DNA of 64,000 nt, taken from positions 124,001 to 188,000 of the forward strand of contig JBNKIW010000002.1 of assembly GCA_050290865.1 (NCBI GenBank), in the 5' to 3' direction. The notes below the pieces were generated by a model. The model saw nothing but the letters and a program-made list of their open reading frames with translations. It searched no databases and was not told the DNA's origin. Below, one piece after another: positions 1-8,131 of this stretch. How positions within the stretch are numbered: position 1 is the first letter of the stretch; every line of letters starts with the position of its first letter. This stretch comes from JARRLC01 sp050290865 (lineage in GTDB: Bacteria; Pseudomonadota; Alphaproteobacteria; Rhizobiales; Rhodomicrobiaceae). The translations under genes and the position numbers were made by a program.

Positions 1-69
1 GCCTACAAGGTCATGTCCGGCAAGGTGACGGCGGCTTATGTCCGCGAGCACAACCATTCGGCATACTGA
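1..69 (+). CDS. cydB: Cytochrome bd ubiquinol oxidase subunit II, C-terminal end (partial)
   Basis: The window opens inside this frame; 22 codons are visible before the TGA at 67-69. The visible tail ends in His-Ser-Ala-Tyr and resembles the end of E. coli CydB, which also finishes in a His-Ser-x-Tyr tail. The assignment rests mainly on the next gene, a clear CydX, which in cyd operons directly follows cydB. CydB is the second membrane subunit of the high-affinity bd quinol oxidase. Everything upstream, including the membrane helices, lies outside the window. Confidence 0.7.
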   Translation, partial: AYKVMSGKVTAAYVREHNHSAY

Positions 70-82
70 AGGAGGACGCCCG

Positions 83-232
83 ATGTGGTATTTCACCTGG
101 GTTCTGGGGCTCGGCTTCGCAGTGCTGCTGGCGATCCTCAACGCCATATGGCACGAAGTTCAGGAAGACCGCAAAGCCGCCCCCAAGACTGCGAATACGG
201 CTACGGCTCCCGCCACCTCGCGAGAGGGCTGA
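83..232 (+). CDS. cydX: CydX, small subunit of cytochrome bd oxidase
   Basis: A 49-residue single-pass membrane protein that starts with the CydX signature Met-Trp-Tyr-Phe-x-Trp, followed by one hydrophobic helix (about residues 4-24) and a charged, Ala/Thr-rich tail. CydX stabilises the CydAB complex in the cytoplasmic membrane. The ATG at 83 is preferred to in-frame starts from 38 because it gives the conserved N-terminus and is preceded by GAAGGAGGA at 68-76. It begins 13 bp after the cydB stop, so the two are co-transcribed. The tail after residue 30 is longer than in E. coli CydX (37 aa). Confidence 0.85.
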   Translation: MWYFTWVLGLGFAVLLAILNAIWHEVQEDRKAAPKTANTATAPATSREG

Positions 233-418
233 TGGGCGAAACGCCCGCTATTCAGCGCTCAACCCAATAATGGCATTCCTCCGTTCGACCGGGGTCATCC
301 CTCCGCCCCGGCCATGCGGGCACAGCACGCGGCCGCGCGGAAACCGCTGTCAAGGCTGCCTGTTTTCTGGCCAAAATCAGACAAGCATTCTGGCAGACAG
401 CGCCCCGAAGGGGCTTCG

Positions 419-449
419 CCTTGATAGCGGCTGAGCACGGCGGCAGACT
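419..449. repeat. Short dispersed repeat C, copy 1
   Basis: A 31 bp stretch beginning CCTTGATAGCGGCTGAGCA that matches 5284-5314 at 27 of 31 positions by hand alignment. Both copies are intergenic, and both are followed within a few bases by a GTACAG motif. It runs straight into palindromic repeat B here, so it may be an outer part of that element. Confidence 0.5.
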
Positions 450-525
450 AGTACAGCCCGAGGCAAGTTCGCACCCCATTCTTCGCGAGTGCGCAAGCGA
501 ACTTGCTTCGGATCAGGCGTACTTG
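448..525. repeat. Palindromic repeat B, copy 1
   Basis: The element begins CTAGTACAGC and ends near GCGTACTTG. The arms GAGGCAAGTTCGC (460-472) and GCGAACTTGCTTC (497-509) pair at 12 of 13 positions around a ~24-base loop. Related copies lie at 31057-31132 and 55722-55802, sharing the AAGTTCG/CGAACTTG core and the CTTCGGAT/GCGGAT right shoulder. Confidence 0.65.
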
Positions 526-588
526 GGTGTGGTGGGGCCGCACTATCGTTGCCCCGAAGGGCGAGGCGTCACGAAGCGAAAGCGTGTC

Positions 589-798
589 TCAATCCAGATC
601 CGTCTCCAGAATCGCGATCTGAAGCTGATAGGAAACCTCGCCGTCCTCATCGTCGCGATAGATGACACCGAGGAAATCGTCCGCGACATAGACCTCGGCG
701 GTGTCCGTTTTTCTCGGCAGCTTCCGGATTGCGATCGTTTCGTTCTGGAACGTCCTGTGGAGATACTTCTCCAGTGAGCCAATTTCCTTGGGCGTCAT
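589..798 (-). CDS. DUF3126 family protein
   Basis: A 69-residue acidic protein with the typical DUF3126 pattern: an N-terminal helix starting MTPKEI, then a short beta-rich body with the Tyr-Arg-Asp-Asp-Glu-Asp-Gly turn and a Leu-x-x-Asp-Leu-Asp end. The family is restricted mainly to Alphaproteobacteria, and its biochemical role is unknown. A GAGGAAG ribosome-binding site precedes the ATG at 798. It lies 85 bp downstream of cysE on the same strand; DUF3126 next to cysE is a recurrent alphaproteobacterial arrangement, suggesting co-expression. The longer open frame on the other strand (421-777) is its shadow. Confidence 0.85.
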   Translation of the reverse strand: MTPKEIGSLEKYLHRTFQNETIAIRKLPRKTDTAEVYVADDFLGVIYRDDEDGEVSYQLQIAILETDLD

Positions 799-883
799 CG
801 TCTTCCTCTACCGGCTGAGAATTCCTGTCCTGCCGCCCCTCCCATCGGGTTCGGCACGAAGGCCAAAGCGGTAAGAGGTCGAC

Positions 884-1735
884 TCAAGCGTCTGTTTCGC
901 CCGTGACGTCCGGATCGTCAACCCCGAGCATCTGGTTCATCGACCGCGCCGGTTCCTTGCATCCGGCGACGCCGACGACGCGCGCAGGCACGCCCGCCAC
1001 GGTGCTGTTGGCGGGGACATCCTTGAGCACAACGCTGCCCGCGGCAATACGCGCACAATCACCTACCGTAATATTCCCAAGAATTTTCGACCCCGCCCCG
1101 ATCATCACGCAGCGGCCCACTTTCGGATGCCGGTCGCCGGTCTCCTTGCCGGAGCCGCCGAGTGTCACCGAATGCAGAATCGACGACATGTCGCCGATGG
1201 CCGCCGTCTCGCCCACCACGATGCTGGTGGCGTGGTCGAGCATGATACCGCGTCCGATCTTCGCGCGCGGGTGGATATCCACACCGAACACGCGCGACGA
1301 CTGGCTCTGAAGATAGAGGGCGAAATCCGGGCTCGCGTGATGGAAGAGCCAATGCGCGAAGCGGTAGGTCTGCAGCGCCTGAAAGCCCTTGAAATACAGA
1401 AGCGGCTCGATCAGCCGCTTGCAGGCCGGATCACGGTCGGCGACGGCGGCGAGATCGGCGCGGAATGCGGCGCCCAGCGTGGGTTCGGCGTCGATCACGC
1501 GGTGAAAGGTCTGGCGGATCAGGTCGGCCATGACGTCGTCGTGATCGAGCCTCTCGGCGAGCCGGTGGCAGACAGCGTCCTCAAGCCGCGCATAGTTCAA
1601 CACATTCGCGAAAATGAAACTCCCCAGCGCCGGTTCGCGCCGGGCGATGTCCTCGGCCTCGGTACGGATCTGGTCCCAGACCGGGTCAAGGGACCGGAGC
1701 TTTGGGCGATGGCTTTTCCCGCTTGTGCGCTGCAT
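884..1735 (-). CDS. cysE: Serine O-acetyltransferase
   Basis: A 283-residue enzyme that acetylates L-serine with acetyl-CoA, giving O-acetylserine, the carbon acceptor in cysteine synthesis. The N-terminal half is the helical SATase domain (about 20-140). The C-terminal half is a left-handed beta-helix of hexapeptide repeats (about 155-255) with the conserved Asp-His-Ala-Thr segment, the Gly-Glu-Thr-Ala turn and the Thr-Leu-Gly-Gly-x-Gly-Lys CoA-binding strand. An in-frame GTG lies three codons upstream at 1744, but the ATG at 1735 has AAGGAG eight bases before it and is preferred. The C-terminal tail is where partner OASS enzymes normally dock. It probably forms a unit with DUF3126. Confidence 0.93.
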   Translation of the reverse strand: MQRTSGKSHRPKLRSLDPVWDQIRTEAEDIARREPALGSFIFANVLNYARLEDAVCHRLAERLDHDDVMADLIRQTFHRVIDAEPTLGAAFRADLAAVADRDPACKRLIEPLLYFKGFQALQTYRFAHWLFHHASPDFALYLQSQSSRVFGVDIHPRAKIGRGIMLDHATSIVVGETAAIGDMSSILHSVTLGGSGKETGDRHPKVGRCVMIGAGSKILGNITVGDCARIAAGSVVLKDVPANSTVAGVPARVVGVAGCKEPARSMNQMLGVDDPDVTGETDA

Positions 1736-1894
1736 GAGGAACACTCCTTGGCCCGATGCTAACGATTGGCTATTGAGATTGGGTTCTATTATCCGCGTGT
1801 CCGCCCTTAACGGCGGCAGAATGACCGGCGAGGCTTAACTGGTTTTTAGCACGGAAATGGGGGCCGCCCCAAGACCCGCAAAGAGGAAGTTGAC

Positions 1895-2698
1895 ATGACA
1901 GATGCGTCAACAGCCGTGAGCGGCAGCGTCAGGCTGGAGCGCGACGGCCCGATTGGCTGGCTCATCCTCGACCACCAGGAGCGCTGCAACGCGCTGAGCG
2001 CGGCGATGTGGCGGGCACTTCCCGGGCTCATCGCCGAGGCCGAGGCGGATGGCGCCATCCGCGTGATCGTCCTGCGCGGCGCGGGCGAAAAGGCGTTCTC
2101 GGCGGGCGCCGACATTTCCGAGTTCGGCACGGCGCGGGAAGGCGAGGCTGCGCGCCATTATGACACGCTCAACAATGCGGCATTCGAGGCCCTGGGCGGC
2201 ACCGCCAAACCGACCGTCGCCATGATCCGTGGCTTCTGTCTGGGCGGCGGGCTGGGACTGGCGCTGTCCTGCGACCTGCGCATCTCGGCGGAGGAGGCGC
2301 TGTTCGGCCTGCCGCCGGCAAAGCTCGGCATCGGCTACGATCCACGGTGGATCAAGCCGCTGGTGGCCGCCGTCGGGGTCGCGCATGCGAAGGAGCTGCT
2401 CTTCACTGCCGAGCGAATCGAGGCCTCCGCCGCGCTGCGTATCGGGCTGATCAACCGCCTTTTGCCCACCGACACGCTGGAAGCCGGAACACGCGCCCTC
2501 GCGCGGACGATCGCGGCAAAAGCACCGCTCACCATCCTCGCCGCAAAGCGTGCCATCGACGCTTATGCGGGGTGCGTCTCGGACCAGACCATGCGCGAGC
2601 TGGACAGGCTGATCGAGCAGTGCCTCCACAGCGCGGACTACGAGGAGGGACGGCGCGCCTTTGCCGAAAAGCGCAAGCCGGTGTTCACGGGGCGGTAG
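1895..2698 (+). CDS. Enoyl-CoA hydratase/isomerase family protein
   Basis: A 267-residue crotonase-fold protein. The first oxyanion-hole strand carries the Ala-Phe-Ser-Ala-Gly-Ala-Asp-Ile motif near residue 70, and the second carries the Gly-Phe-Cys-Leu-Gly-Gly-Gly-Leu motif near 115. These bind the CoA thioester carbonyl in hydratases and isomerases of fatty-acid and related acyl-CoA breakdown. AGGAAG lies seven bases before the ATG. It stands alone between cysE (divergent) and the phosphatase gene (convergent), so the exact substrate cannot be read from context. The first catalytic Glu position of classical short-chain hydratases is not clear here, so isomerase or hydrolase activity is possible. 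Confidence 0.85.
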   Translation: MTDASTAVSGSVRLERDGPIGWLILDHQERCNALSAAMWRALPGLIAEAEADGAIRVIVLRGAGEKAFSAGADISEFGTAREGEAARHYDTLNNAAFEALGGTAKPTVAMIRGFCLGGGLGLALSCDLRISAEEALFGLPPAKLGIGYDPRWIKPLVAAVGVAHAKELLFTAERIEASAALRIGLINRLLPTDTLEAGTRALARTIAAKAPLTILAAKRAIDAYAGCVSDQTMRELDRLIEQCLHSADYEEGRRAFAEKRKPVFTGR

Positions 2699-2741
2699 GG
2701 CGGCCTCAACGGCCTGCGGGCGGCATTTCAGCACATAACCG

Positions 2742-3209
2742 TCATACATCCGGGGCTGCCGAACGCGGGAAGCGCGCCTGGATCCTGCCGAACAGCCCGT
2801 CCCGCACCGCGCGATAGGCGTCGAGGATCTGCTCGCGGCTGCCCATTGCCGCTGTGGCGTCCATCGTCGGCCAGTATTCCGCCTCGATGGCCTGGGTCCG
2901 CGTCATTTCCAGCGCCTGGTGATGCGCCTCCGGCGACAGGCTGACGACCAGGTCGAAGGACGTGTCGTACAGTTCGGCGAGCGTATGCGGGACGTGTCCC
3001 GAAATGTCGATGCCGATCTCATCCATCACCGCGACGGCGAAAGGATCGGGTTCACCGGGCCGCACGCCTGCCGACTCGACATAGATCTTCCGGCCCGCCA
3101 GATGCTTCAGGATCGCCGCGGCCATCGGGGAGCGGACCGCATTCAAGCTGCAGGCGAACAGCACCGCCTTGGGCTGACCGGCGGGTGGGGACGCGGGCGC
3201 GGGCTGCAA
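2742..3209 (-). CDS. Low-molecular-weight protein-tyrosine-phosphatase-like protein
   Basis: A 155-residue protein with the P-loop Cys-Ser-Leu-Asn-Ala-Val-Arg-Ser (C-x5-R-S) near residue 20, the signature of low-molecular-weight tyrosine phosphatases and the related arsenate reductases. The usual C-terminal Asp-Pro acid is replaced by a Trp-Pro-Thr-Met-Asp segment, so the acid may be that Asp. The apparent start is TTG, two bases after the UPF0262 stop, with GAAGGG just upstream inside the end of that gene; this supports translational coupling. A phosphatase of this type beside UPF0262 is common in Alphaproteobacteria. Its physiological substrate is unknown. Confidence 0.8.
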   Translation of the reverse strand: MQPAPASPPAGQPKAVLFACSLNAVRSPMAAAILKHLAGRKIYVESAGVRPGEPDPFAVAVMDEIGIDISGHVPHTLAELYDTSFDLVVSLSPEAHHQALEMTRTQAIEAEYWPTMDATAAMGSREQILDAYRAVRDGLFGRIQARFPRSAAPDV

Positions 3210-3211
3210 CG

Positions 3212-3700
3212 CTATCCCTTCCAGTGCAGCGCGCAGATGAGCGTGAACAGCCGCCGGGCGGTCGCGAAATCGGTGACGATCTTGCCTTTCAGGCGCTCCA
3301 GGAGCAGCGTGCTGCCCTCGTCATGCAGGCCGCGGCGGCCCATGTCGACGGCTTCGATGCGCGCGGGCGGCGCCGTCTTGATGGCCGCGTAATAGCTCTC
3401 GCAGACGAGGAAATAGTCCTTGATAAGCTTGCTGAACGGCGTCAGCGACAGCGCGACCGCGGAGAGCGGCCTGTGCTTCTCGTCCGAGACCTCGAAGACG
3501 AGGCGCTTCTCGGCGATGCCCAGCCGCAGGCGGTAGGGTCCGGGAGCACCGTTTTCGAGGGCGAAGACATTGCCTTCCAGCAGATCGAAAACCGCGATCT
3601 CCCGCTCGTGCTCCACCTCCGGTGTCGTCCGGCCGATGGAGCGCTCATCGAGAACGATGTCGATGATATGGGCGGCCGTGTTTTCGTCTTGGCTGTTCAT
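3212..3700 (-). CDS. UPF0262 family protein
   Basis: A 162-residue soluble protein, the usual length of UPF0262, which is found almost only in Alphaproteobacteria and has no known function. Diagnostic parts are the N-terminal Ile-Val-Leu-Asp-Glu segment, the central Pro-Tyr-Arg-Leu-x-Leu strand and the C-terminal Phe-x-Thr-Ala-Arg-Arg-Leu-Phe-Thr-Leu helix. It is translated immediately before, and probably coupled to, the tyrosine-phosphatase-like gene. No signal peptide or membrane helix is seen. Confidence 0.85.
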   Translation of the reverse strand: MNSQDENTAAHIIDIVLDERSIGRTTPEVEHEREIAVFDLLEGNVFALENGAPGPYRLRLGIAEKRLVFEVSDEKHRPLSAVALSLTPFSKLIKDYFLVCESYYAAIKTAPPARIEAVDMGRRGLHDEGSTLLLERLKGKIVTDFATARRLFTLICALHWKG

Positions 3701-3904
3701 GCGTGTTTCTCAGTCCGCAATACCTCGCGCAACGGGAAAGACGCCGCCGCCCGGCTCCCTCCTGCCCGGATTTGTGGTGTCCCGGCGGCCACGATTGCGT
3801 TACCGGGATGACATAACGCCAAATCACTTGCAAAACCAGTGCGGCGTCTTACGGTTGCCCCGGCGCGCATATGGCAGGGGCAAAAGCGGTTCGAATGCGG
3901 GACT

Positions 3905-5194
3905 TCAGGCCGGGCGTATCTGCCCCGAGCCGAGCACCCGGTATTTGAACGTCGTGAGCTGCTCGACGCCGACCGGCCCGCGTGCGTGGAAGCGCCCCGT
4001 GGCGATCCCGATTTCCGCCCCCATCCCGAATTGCCCGCCATCGGCGAACTGTGTCGAGGCGTTGTGAAGCACGATGGCACTGTCCACCTCGGTCAGAAAC
4101 CGCGCGGCGGCGCTTTCATCGGCGGTGACGATGGCATCGGTGTGCTGCGAACCATAGCGGGCGATATGCGCCATGGCGTCTTCGATCCCCGCCACGGTCT
4201 TCACGGAGATGATAGCGTCGAGATACTCGGTGCTCCAATCCTCTTCGCTGGCAGGCTTAACGCGGGCGTCAACGGCTTGGGCAGCCGCGTTGCCGCGCAC
4301 CTCGCAGCCTGCGCCGATGAGCGTTTCGATCAGCGGTCCCAGATGCGTGGCCGCGCAGGCCTCGTCCACAAGCAGCGTTTCCGCCGCGCCGCAGATGCCG
4401 GTGCGCCGCATCTTGGCATTGAGCACGATGGCCCTGGCCATTTCCAGATCGGCCGCCGCGTGAACATAGACGTGGCAGATGCCCTCCAGATGCGCGAAAA
4501 CGGGCACGCGCGCCTCCTCCTGCACCCGCGCCACGAGGCTCTTGCCGCCGCGCGGAACGATCACGTCGATTGCACCGCCCAGGCCCGCCAGCATCATGCC
4601 CACCGCCGCGCGGTCCGGGCTGCAGACGAGTTGGATGGCCGCCTCGGGGAGGCCCGCCTCACGCAAACCCTGGCTGAGCGCAGCGTGGATGGCGCGGCTC
4701 GAATTCAGGCTATCCGAGCCACCGCGCAGAATGACGGCGTTGCCCGACTTCATGCACAGCGCGCCGGCGTCGGCGGTCACGTTGGGGCGGCTTTCGTAAA
4801 TGACGCCGATGACACCGAGCGGCACGCGCACGCGCTCGATACGAAGGCCGTTGGGCCGCGTCCACGACGCGATGGCCTGGCCCACGGGGTCGGGCAGCGC
4901 GGCGATGTCTTCCAGCCCACCGGCCATGGCCTGGATGCGCGCGGGCGTCAGCGCCAACCGGTCGATGAACGCGGCGGGACGGCCCGCGGCGCGGGCGGCC
5001 TGCACGTCCAGCGCGTTGGCTTCGAGGATTTGTGGAATGCTCTCGCGGAGCTTGGCCGCCATGAAGCCGAGCGCGGCGTCTTTGGCGTTGGTTGGAGCCA
5101 GGGCGAGCGTCGCGGCGGCGCGGCGCGCGTTACGTCCGAGTGAGGCCATTTCATCGGCGAGGGTCGCCCCCGCATGTGTTGCTGTCGTCACCAT
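3905..5194 (-). CDS. proA: Glutamate-5-semialdehyde dehydrogenase (gamma-glutamyl phosphate reductase)
   Basis: A 429-residue enzyme that reduces gamma-glutamyl phosphate with NADPH in the second step of proline synthesis. It has the ALDH-like fold with the catalytic Cys in an Arg-Arg-Thr-Gly-Ile-Cys-Gly-Ala-Ala-Glu motif near residue 265, and the family's C-terminal Gly-Pro-Val-Gly-x-Glu-x-Leu-Thr motif. Length is normal for ProA. It lies 170 bp downstream of proB on the same strand, so the pair supplies proline. An ATG at 5194 is used; the AAGGAA upstream is rather distant, so the exact start is less certain. Confidence 0.93.
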   Translation of the reverse strand: MVTTATHAGATLADEMASLGRNARRAAATLALAPTNAKDAALGFMAAKLRESIPQILEANALDVQAARAAGRPAAFIDRLALTPARIQAMAGGLEDIAALPDPVGQAIASWTRPNGLRIERVRVPLGVIGVIYESRPNVTADAGALCMKSGNAVILRGGSDSLNSSRAIHAALSQGLREAGLPEAAIQLVCSPDRAAVGMMLAGLGGAIDVIVPRGGKSLVARVQEEARVPVFAHLEGICHVYVHAAADLEMARAIVLNAKMRRTGICGAAETLLVDEACAATHLGPLIETLIGAGCEVRGNAAAQAVDARVKPASEEDWSTEYLDAIISVKTVAGIEDAMAHIARYGSQHTDAIVTADESAAARFLTEVDSAIVLHNASTQFADGGQFGMGAEIGIATGRFHARGPVGVEQLTTFKYRVLGSGQIRPA

Positions 5195-5283
5195 TCGAAA
5201 AGATCATTCCTTTGTTCGGCTGGACGCCATTCCTTTGCACCGACCATGCCAACACCCCAGGTCGCCGCGCGAGAGCGGCTTGT

Positions 5284-5314
5284 CCTTGATGGTGGCTGAG
5301 CAAGGCGGCAAACT
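5284..5314. repeat. Short dispersed repeat C, copy 2
   Basis: The second copy of the 31 bp repeat (27 of 31 positions shared with 419-449), in the proB-proA gap. It is followed by CGCGTACAG, echoing the GTACAG that opens palindromic repeat B, but no palindrome follows here. Confidence 0.4.
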
Positions 5315-5364
5315 CGGCGCGTACAGGGAACCGTTCGGCCGCTCCACACCGGGGGGACCAGAAC

Positions 5365-6486
5365 TCAACTTCTGTGCAGAACCATATCGTCGCGGTGGAT
5401 CATTGCAGTGCGGCCAGCGTAGCCGAGAATGTCCTCGATTTCACTGCTCTTTCTGCCCATGATGCGCGCCGCGTCGTCATTCGTGTAAGCGATCAGCCCC
5501 TGCCCCAGCTCGCGTCCGTCCAGATCGCGGATGGTCACGGCGTCGCCCCGGTCGAATCGGCCCTCCACCTTTACCACACCGGCCGGCAGCAGGCTGCGTC
5601 CCCCCTCTAGCGCCGTTCGCGCTCCGCCGTCGATGGTCACCGCGCCGCGCGGCTCCAGCGTTCCGGCGATCCAGCGCTTGCGCGACGCCACCGGATTGGT
5701 GGAGGCCACGAACCACGTACAGGGCTTGCCGTTCCCCAACCCGCTCAGGGGATGCATGACCTTGCCGGAGGTGATGACGAGATTCGCCCCCGCCGCCACC
5801 GCGATCCTGGCGGCCACGATCTTTGTCACCATTCCGCCGCGCGACAGCTCGCTGCCGACATCGCCCGCCATCGCCTCGATCTCCGGCGTGATCTGATGCA
5901 CGATATCGAGGCGCCTGGCCGACGGATCGAGCGCGGGCGGTGCGGTGTATAGCCCGTCGATGTCCGACAGCAGGACCACGCAGTCCGCGCTCATCATCGA
6001 GCCGACGCGTGCCGCCAGCCGGTCGTTGTCACCGTAGCGGATTTCGGCGGTCGCCACGGTGTCGTTTTCGTTCACGACCGGCACCGCGCCAAGCGCCAGG
6101 AGGGTGGATATCGTCCCTCGCGCATTCAGATAGCGGTTGCGCTCCTCGGTGTCGCCCAGCGTCAGCAGGACCTGTGCCGCCGTCATGCCGCGTTCCTTGA
6201 ACATCTGCTCGTAGACATGGGCGAGCGCGATCTGGCCGACGGACGCAGCCGCCTGACTTTCCTCCAGCTTGAGCCGCCCGCGCGGTAAGCCCAGCGACCG
6301 GCGGCCAAGCGCAATCGCGCCGGAGGAGACGACGATCACCTCGCGGCCTTCGGCCTTCAGCTTGGCGATGTCATCGGCCAGGGCACTGAGCCACGCGGCT
6401 TTCAGTTTGCCGGTGTCGCTTTCGACGAGCAGCGCCGAGCCGATCTTGATGACGATGCGCCGGGCCTTGCTCCATTGTTCCTGCAT
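5365..6486 (-). CDS. proB: Glutamate 5-kinase
   Basis: A 373-residue enzyme that phosphorylates glutamate at the gamma-carboxyl, the first and feedback-controlled step of proline synthesis. The amino-acid kinase domain (about 5-255) starts with the Val-Ile-Lys-Ile-Gly-Ser-Ala-Leu motif and contains Val-Ser-Ser-Gly-Ala-Ile-Ala and Val-Asn-Glu-Asn-Asp. A C-terminal PUA domain (about 275-360) follows, as in long-form ProB. An ATG six codons upstream (6504) has no ribosome-binding site, whereas GGAAGG lies ten bases before the ATG at 6486, which is therefore chosen. proA follows on the same strand. Confidence 0.93.
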   Translation of the reverse strand: MQEQWSKARRIVIKIGSALLVESDTGKLKAAWLSALADDIAKLKAEGREVIVVSSGAIALGRRSLGLPRGRLKLEESQAAASVGQIALAHVYEQMFKERGMTAAQVLLTLGDTEERNRYLNARGTISTLLALGAVPVVNENDTVATAEIRYGDNDRLAARVGSMMSADCVVLLSDIDGLYTAPPALDPSARRLDIVHQITPEIEAMAGDVGSELSRGGMVTKIVAARIAVAAGANLVITSGKVMHPLSGLGNGKPCTWFVASTNPVASRKRWIAGTLEPRGAVTIDGGARTALEGGRSLLPAGVVKVEGRFDRGDAVTIRDLDGRELGQGLIAYTNDDAARIMGRKSSEIEDILGYAGRTAMIHRDDMVLHRS

Positions 6487-6949
6487 TGGGGGATAACCTT
6501 CCATTGGCGGCGTGGAAACCGATAGTCAGGAGAGGCGCGGGCCGCAAGCGGGATCGCACGGATGGGATGGCGGCTGGGCGCGGAGGCGGGCCTGGGCACG
6601 CCTTCCGCCTTATTTCTTAGATAAATAGTCAGATAGATCTAAGATGACATAATCAGTGGGCGTGCATGTAAAATACGCAGTTGAAACTGGAATATGAGGT
6701 TCTTTGAACCGTTCTGTTATTGTGATAATGGTTTTCGCTGCGGCAAATTGGCGCGCCCATATCCTGCTCGCCGGCTCTTGCTTCCTGCCCCGGCGATGGG
6801 TTTTCATGAACGTTACGCTTCGTGCCATGCGGTGAGTCTGCGCAATCGCTGAGCAGAAGACGCGCCAGAAATCGAAGACCGCTGGCCAAGAAAGAACAAG
6901 AAAGCCGGTGACGGCCCGGTGATTACGCGATCAGCACAGGAGGACTCGC
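6487..6949. other. Intergenic region with an AT-rich core
   Basis: This 463 bp region lies between divergent proB and the CBS-domain gene. The stretch about 6610-6730 is clearly richer in A and T than its surroundings. A 72-codon frame (6610-6828, minus) crosses it, but it has no recognisable homology or ribosome-binding site. Promoters for both neighbours presumably lie here; I see no clear repeat or hairpin. Confidence 0.5.
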
Positions 6950-7381
6950 ATGACGGTTGAAGCAATCCTCAAGAGAAAAGGCTCAAAGGTCCACATGACC
7001 AGCCCGTCCACTGCCATCAAAGCGGCGGCGGGCGTGATGCGGGAGAACAACATCGCCGCTCTTCTGGTCATTGACGACGGCGCCGTGCGCGGTATTGTCA
7101 CCGAGCGCGACATCGTTCGGGCTTTTGCCACGCTTGGGGAGGGGCTCAGCCTGCGGCCTGTGAGCGAGATCATGACCACGAAACTGATCACGGGTAAGCC
7201 CGGAGACAGCGTCAAGCATGTCATGCAGGTGATGACGCGCCATCGCATCCGCCATTTCCCCGTGCTCGACGGCGAAAGCGTCGCGGGCATGATCAGCATC
7301 GGCGACGTGGTCCGGCACCGGCTCGAAGACCTGCAACTGGAGGCCAATGTGCTGCGCGACGCCTATATCGCAGCACGCTGA
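6950..7381 (+). CDS. CBS-domain-pair protein
   Basis: A 143-residue soluble protein made almost entirely of two CBS motifs (about 8-65 and 75-135), with typical Ala-Leu-Leu-Val-x-Asp and Gly-Ile-Val-Thr-Glu-Arg-Asp segments in the first and His-Phe-Pro-Val-Leu-Asp in the second. CBS pairs bind adenosine nucleotides and act as sensors. This is the stand-alone type common in Proteobacteria, with no fused effector domain. ACAGGAGGA lies just before the ATG. The gene is monocistronic, facing a convergent TetR gene, so its partner is not evident. Confidence 0.9.
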   Translation: MTVEAILKRKGSKVHMTSPSTAIKAAAGVMRENNIAALLVIDDGAVRGIVTERDIVRAFATLGEGLSLRPVSEIMTTKLITGKPGDSVKHVMQVMTRHRIRHFPVLDGESVAGMISIGDVVRHRLEDLQLEANVLRDAYIAAR

Positions 7382-7411
7382 CGGCTGGCCGACAACGCTC
7401 TGCGCGCCGCA

Positions 7412-8068
7412 TCAGTCTGCGGCGGGCGGTGTGTTGCCAAGGCCGAGCCCACGGAAATACACCAGGAGCGCGGCTTCGAGCAGATCCTCTGGAGACATCG
7501 GCATCTTGCGGATGGCGCCGCCGCTGCGCCCGAACAGCGATGCGACGCCATGCGCGAACGCCCAGATGTGCAACGCCATCATCAAGGCGGGCGGCCGCTT
7601 GTCCTTGGGCAGCGTCTCGGTAACCGTCTCGGTCGCCTTGCGCAAGACGGCGAAAGCATGGTCGCTGGCCTGCCGGAGTTCGGGCGTGCTCCCGGTGGGT
7701 GTCGTCGCCTCGAACATCGCAGCATAATAGGCGGGTTCGTCACGCGCGAAGGCGAGATAGGCTGCTCCGACGGCCTCCAGCGCACGCACGGGATCCGGCC
7801 TGCCGTCGTTCCATGCCTCGTCGAGCCGCGCCGCGAACGCCTCGAAGCCGCGCCTCGCGACATCGGCCATGAGGTCGTCACGGTCGCGGAAATGGCGATA
7901 GGGCGCGGCCGAACTCACCCCCGCCGAGCGCGCGGCGTCGGCGATCGTGAACCCGCCAGGGCCTTTCTCCGCGATCAGAAGCAGGGCGCTGCGAATGAGC
8001 GCTTCGCGCAGATTGCCGTGGTGATAGCCGCGCCGCTCCTCGCCGCCGCCTTTTTTGGACCAGCTCAT
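7412..8068 (-). CDS. TetR/AcrR family transcriptional regulator
   Basis: A 218-residue regulator. Residues about 15-65 form the N-terminal TetR helix-turn-helix, with Gly-Phe-Thr-Ile-Ala-Asp-Ala-Ala and Ser-Ala-Ala-Pro-Tyr-Arg-His-Phe characteristic of the recognition helix. The rest is a helical ligand domain of the WHG-type C-terminal class, with a Phe-Ala-Arg-Asp-Glu-Pro-Ala-Tyr-Tyr helix near 115. Such proteins usually repress a neighbouring transport or lipid gene, but here the flanking genes are a convergent CBS gene and zur, so the target is not obvious; autoregulation is likely. Confidence 0.88.
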   Translation of the reverse strand: MSWSKKGGGEERRGYHHGNLREALIRSALLLIAEKGPGGFTIADAARSAGVSSAAPYRHFRDRDDLMADVARRGFEAFAARLDEAWNDGRPDPVRALEAVGAAYLAFARDEPAYYAAMFEATTPTGSTPELRQASDHAFAVLRKATETVTETLPKDKRPPALMMALHIWAFAHGVASLFGRSGGAIRKMPMSPEDLLEAALLVYFRGLGLGNTPPAAD

Positions 8069-8131
8069 GTGTATTGAACTTACATTATTCGCGCGGCGGC
8101 CGCACTGAAATCATGGCTGGTCCATACTGCT

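Larger units (their letters stand above)
233..588. other. Intergenic region carrying two repeat elements
   Basis: This 356 bp stretch lies between cydX and the converging DUF3126 gene. A short GC-rich hairpin (GCCCC-GAAG-GGGC) sits near 403-415, followed by repeat C (419-449) and palindromic repeat B (448-525). The open frames crossing it have no ribosome-binding site and overlap the DUF3126 gene antisense, so no gene is called here. Confidence 0.6.

Noticed and set aside
3839..5143. A 434-codon plus-strand frame
   Set aside because: It is antisense to proA, which has complete catalytic motifs.
6610..6828. A 72-codon minus-strand frame in the AT-rich gap
   Set aside because: No recognisable family, no good ribosome-binding site and no operon context. 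It cannot be separated from chance.
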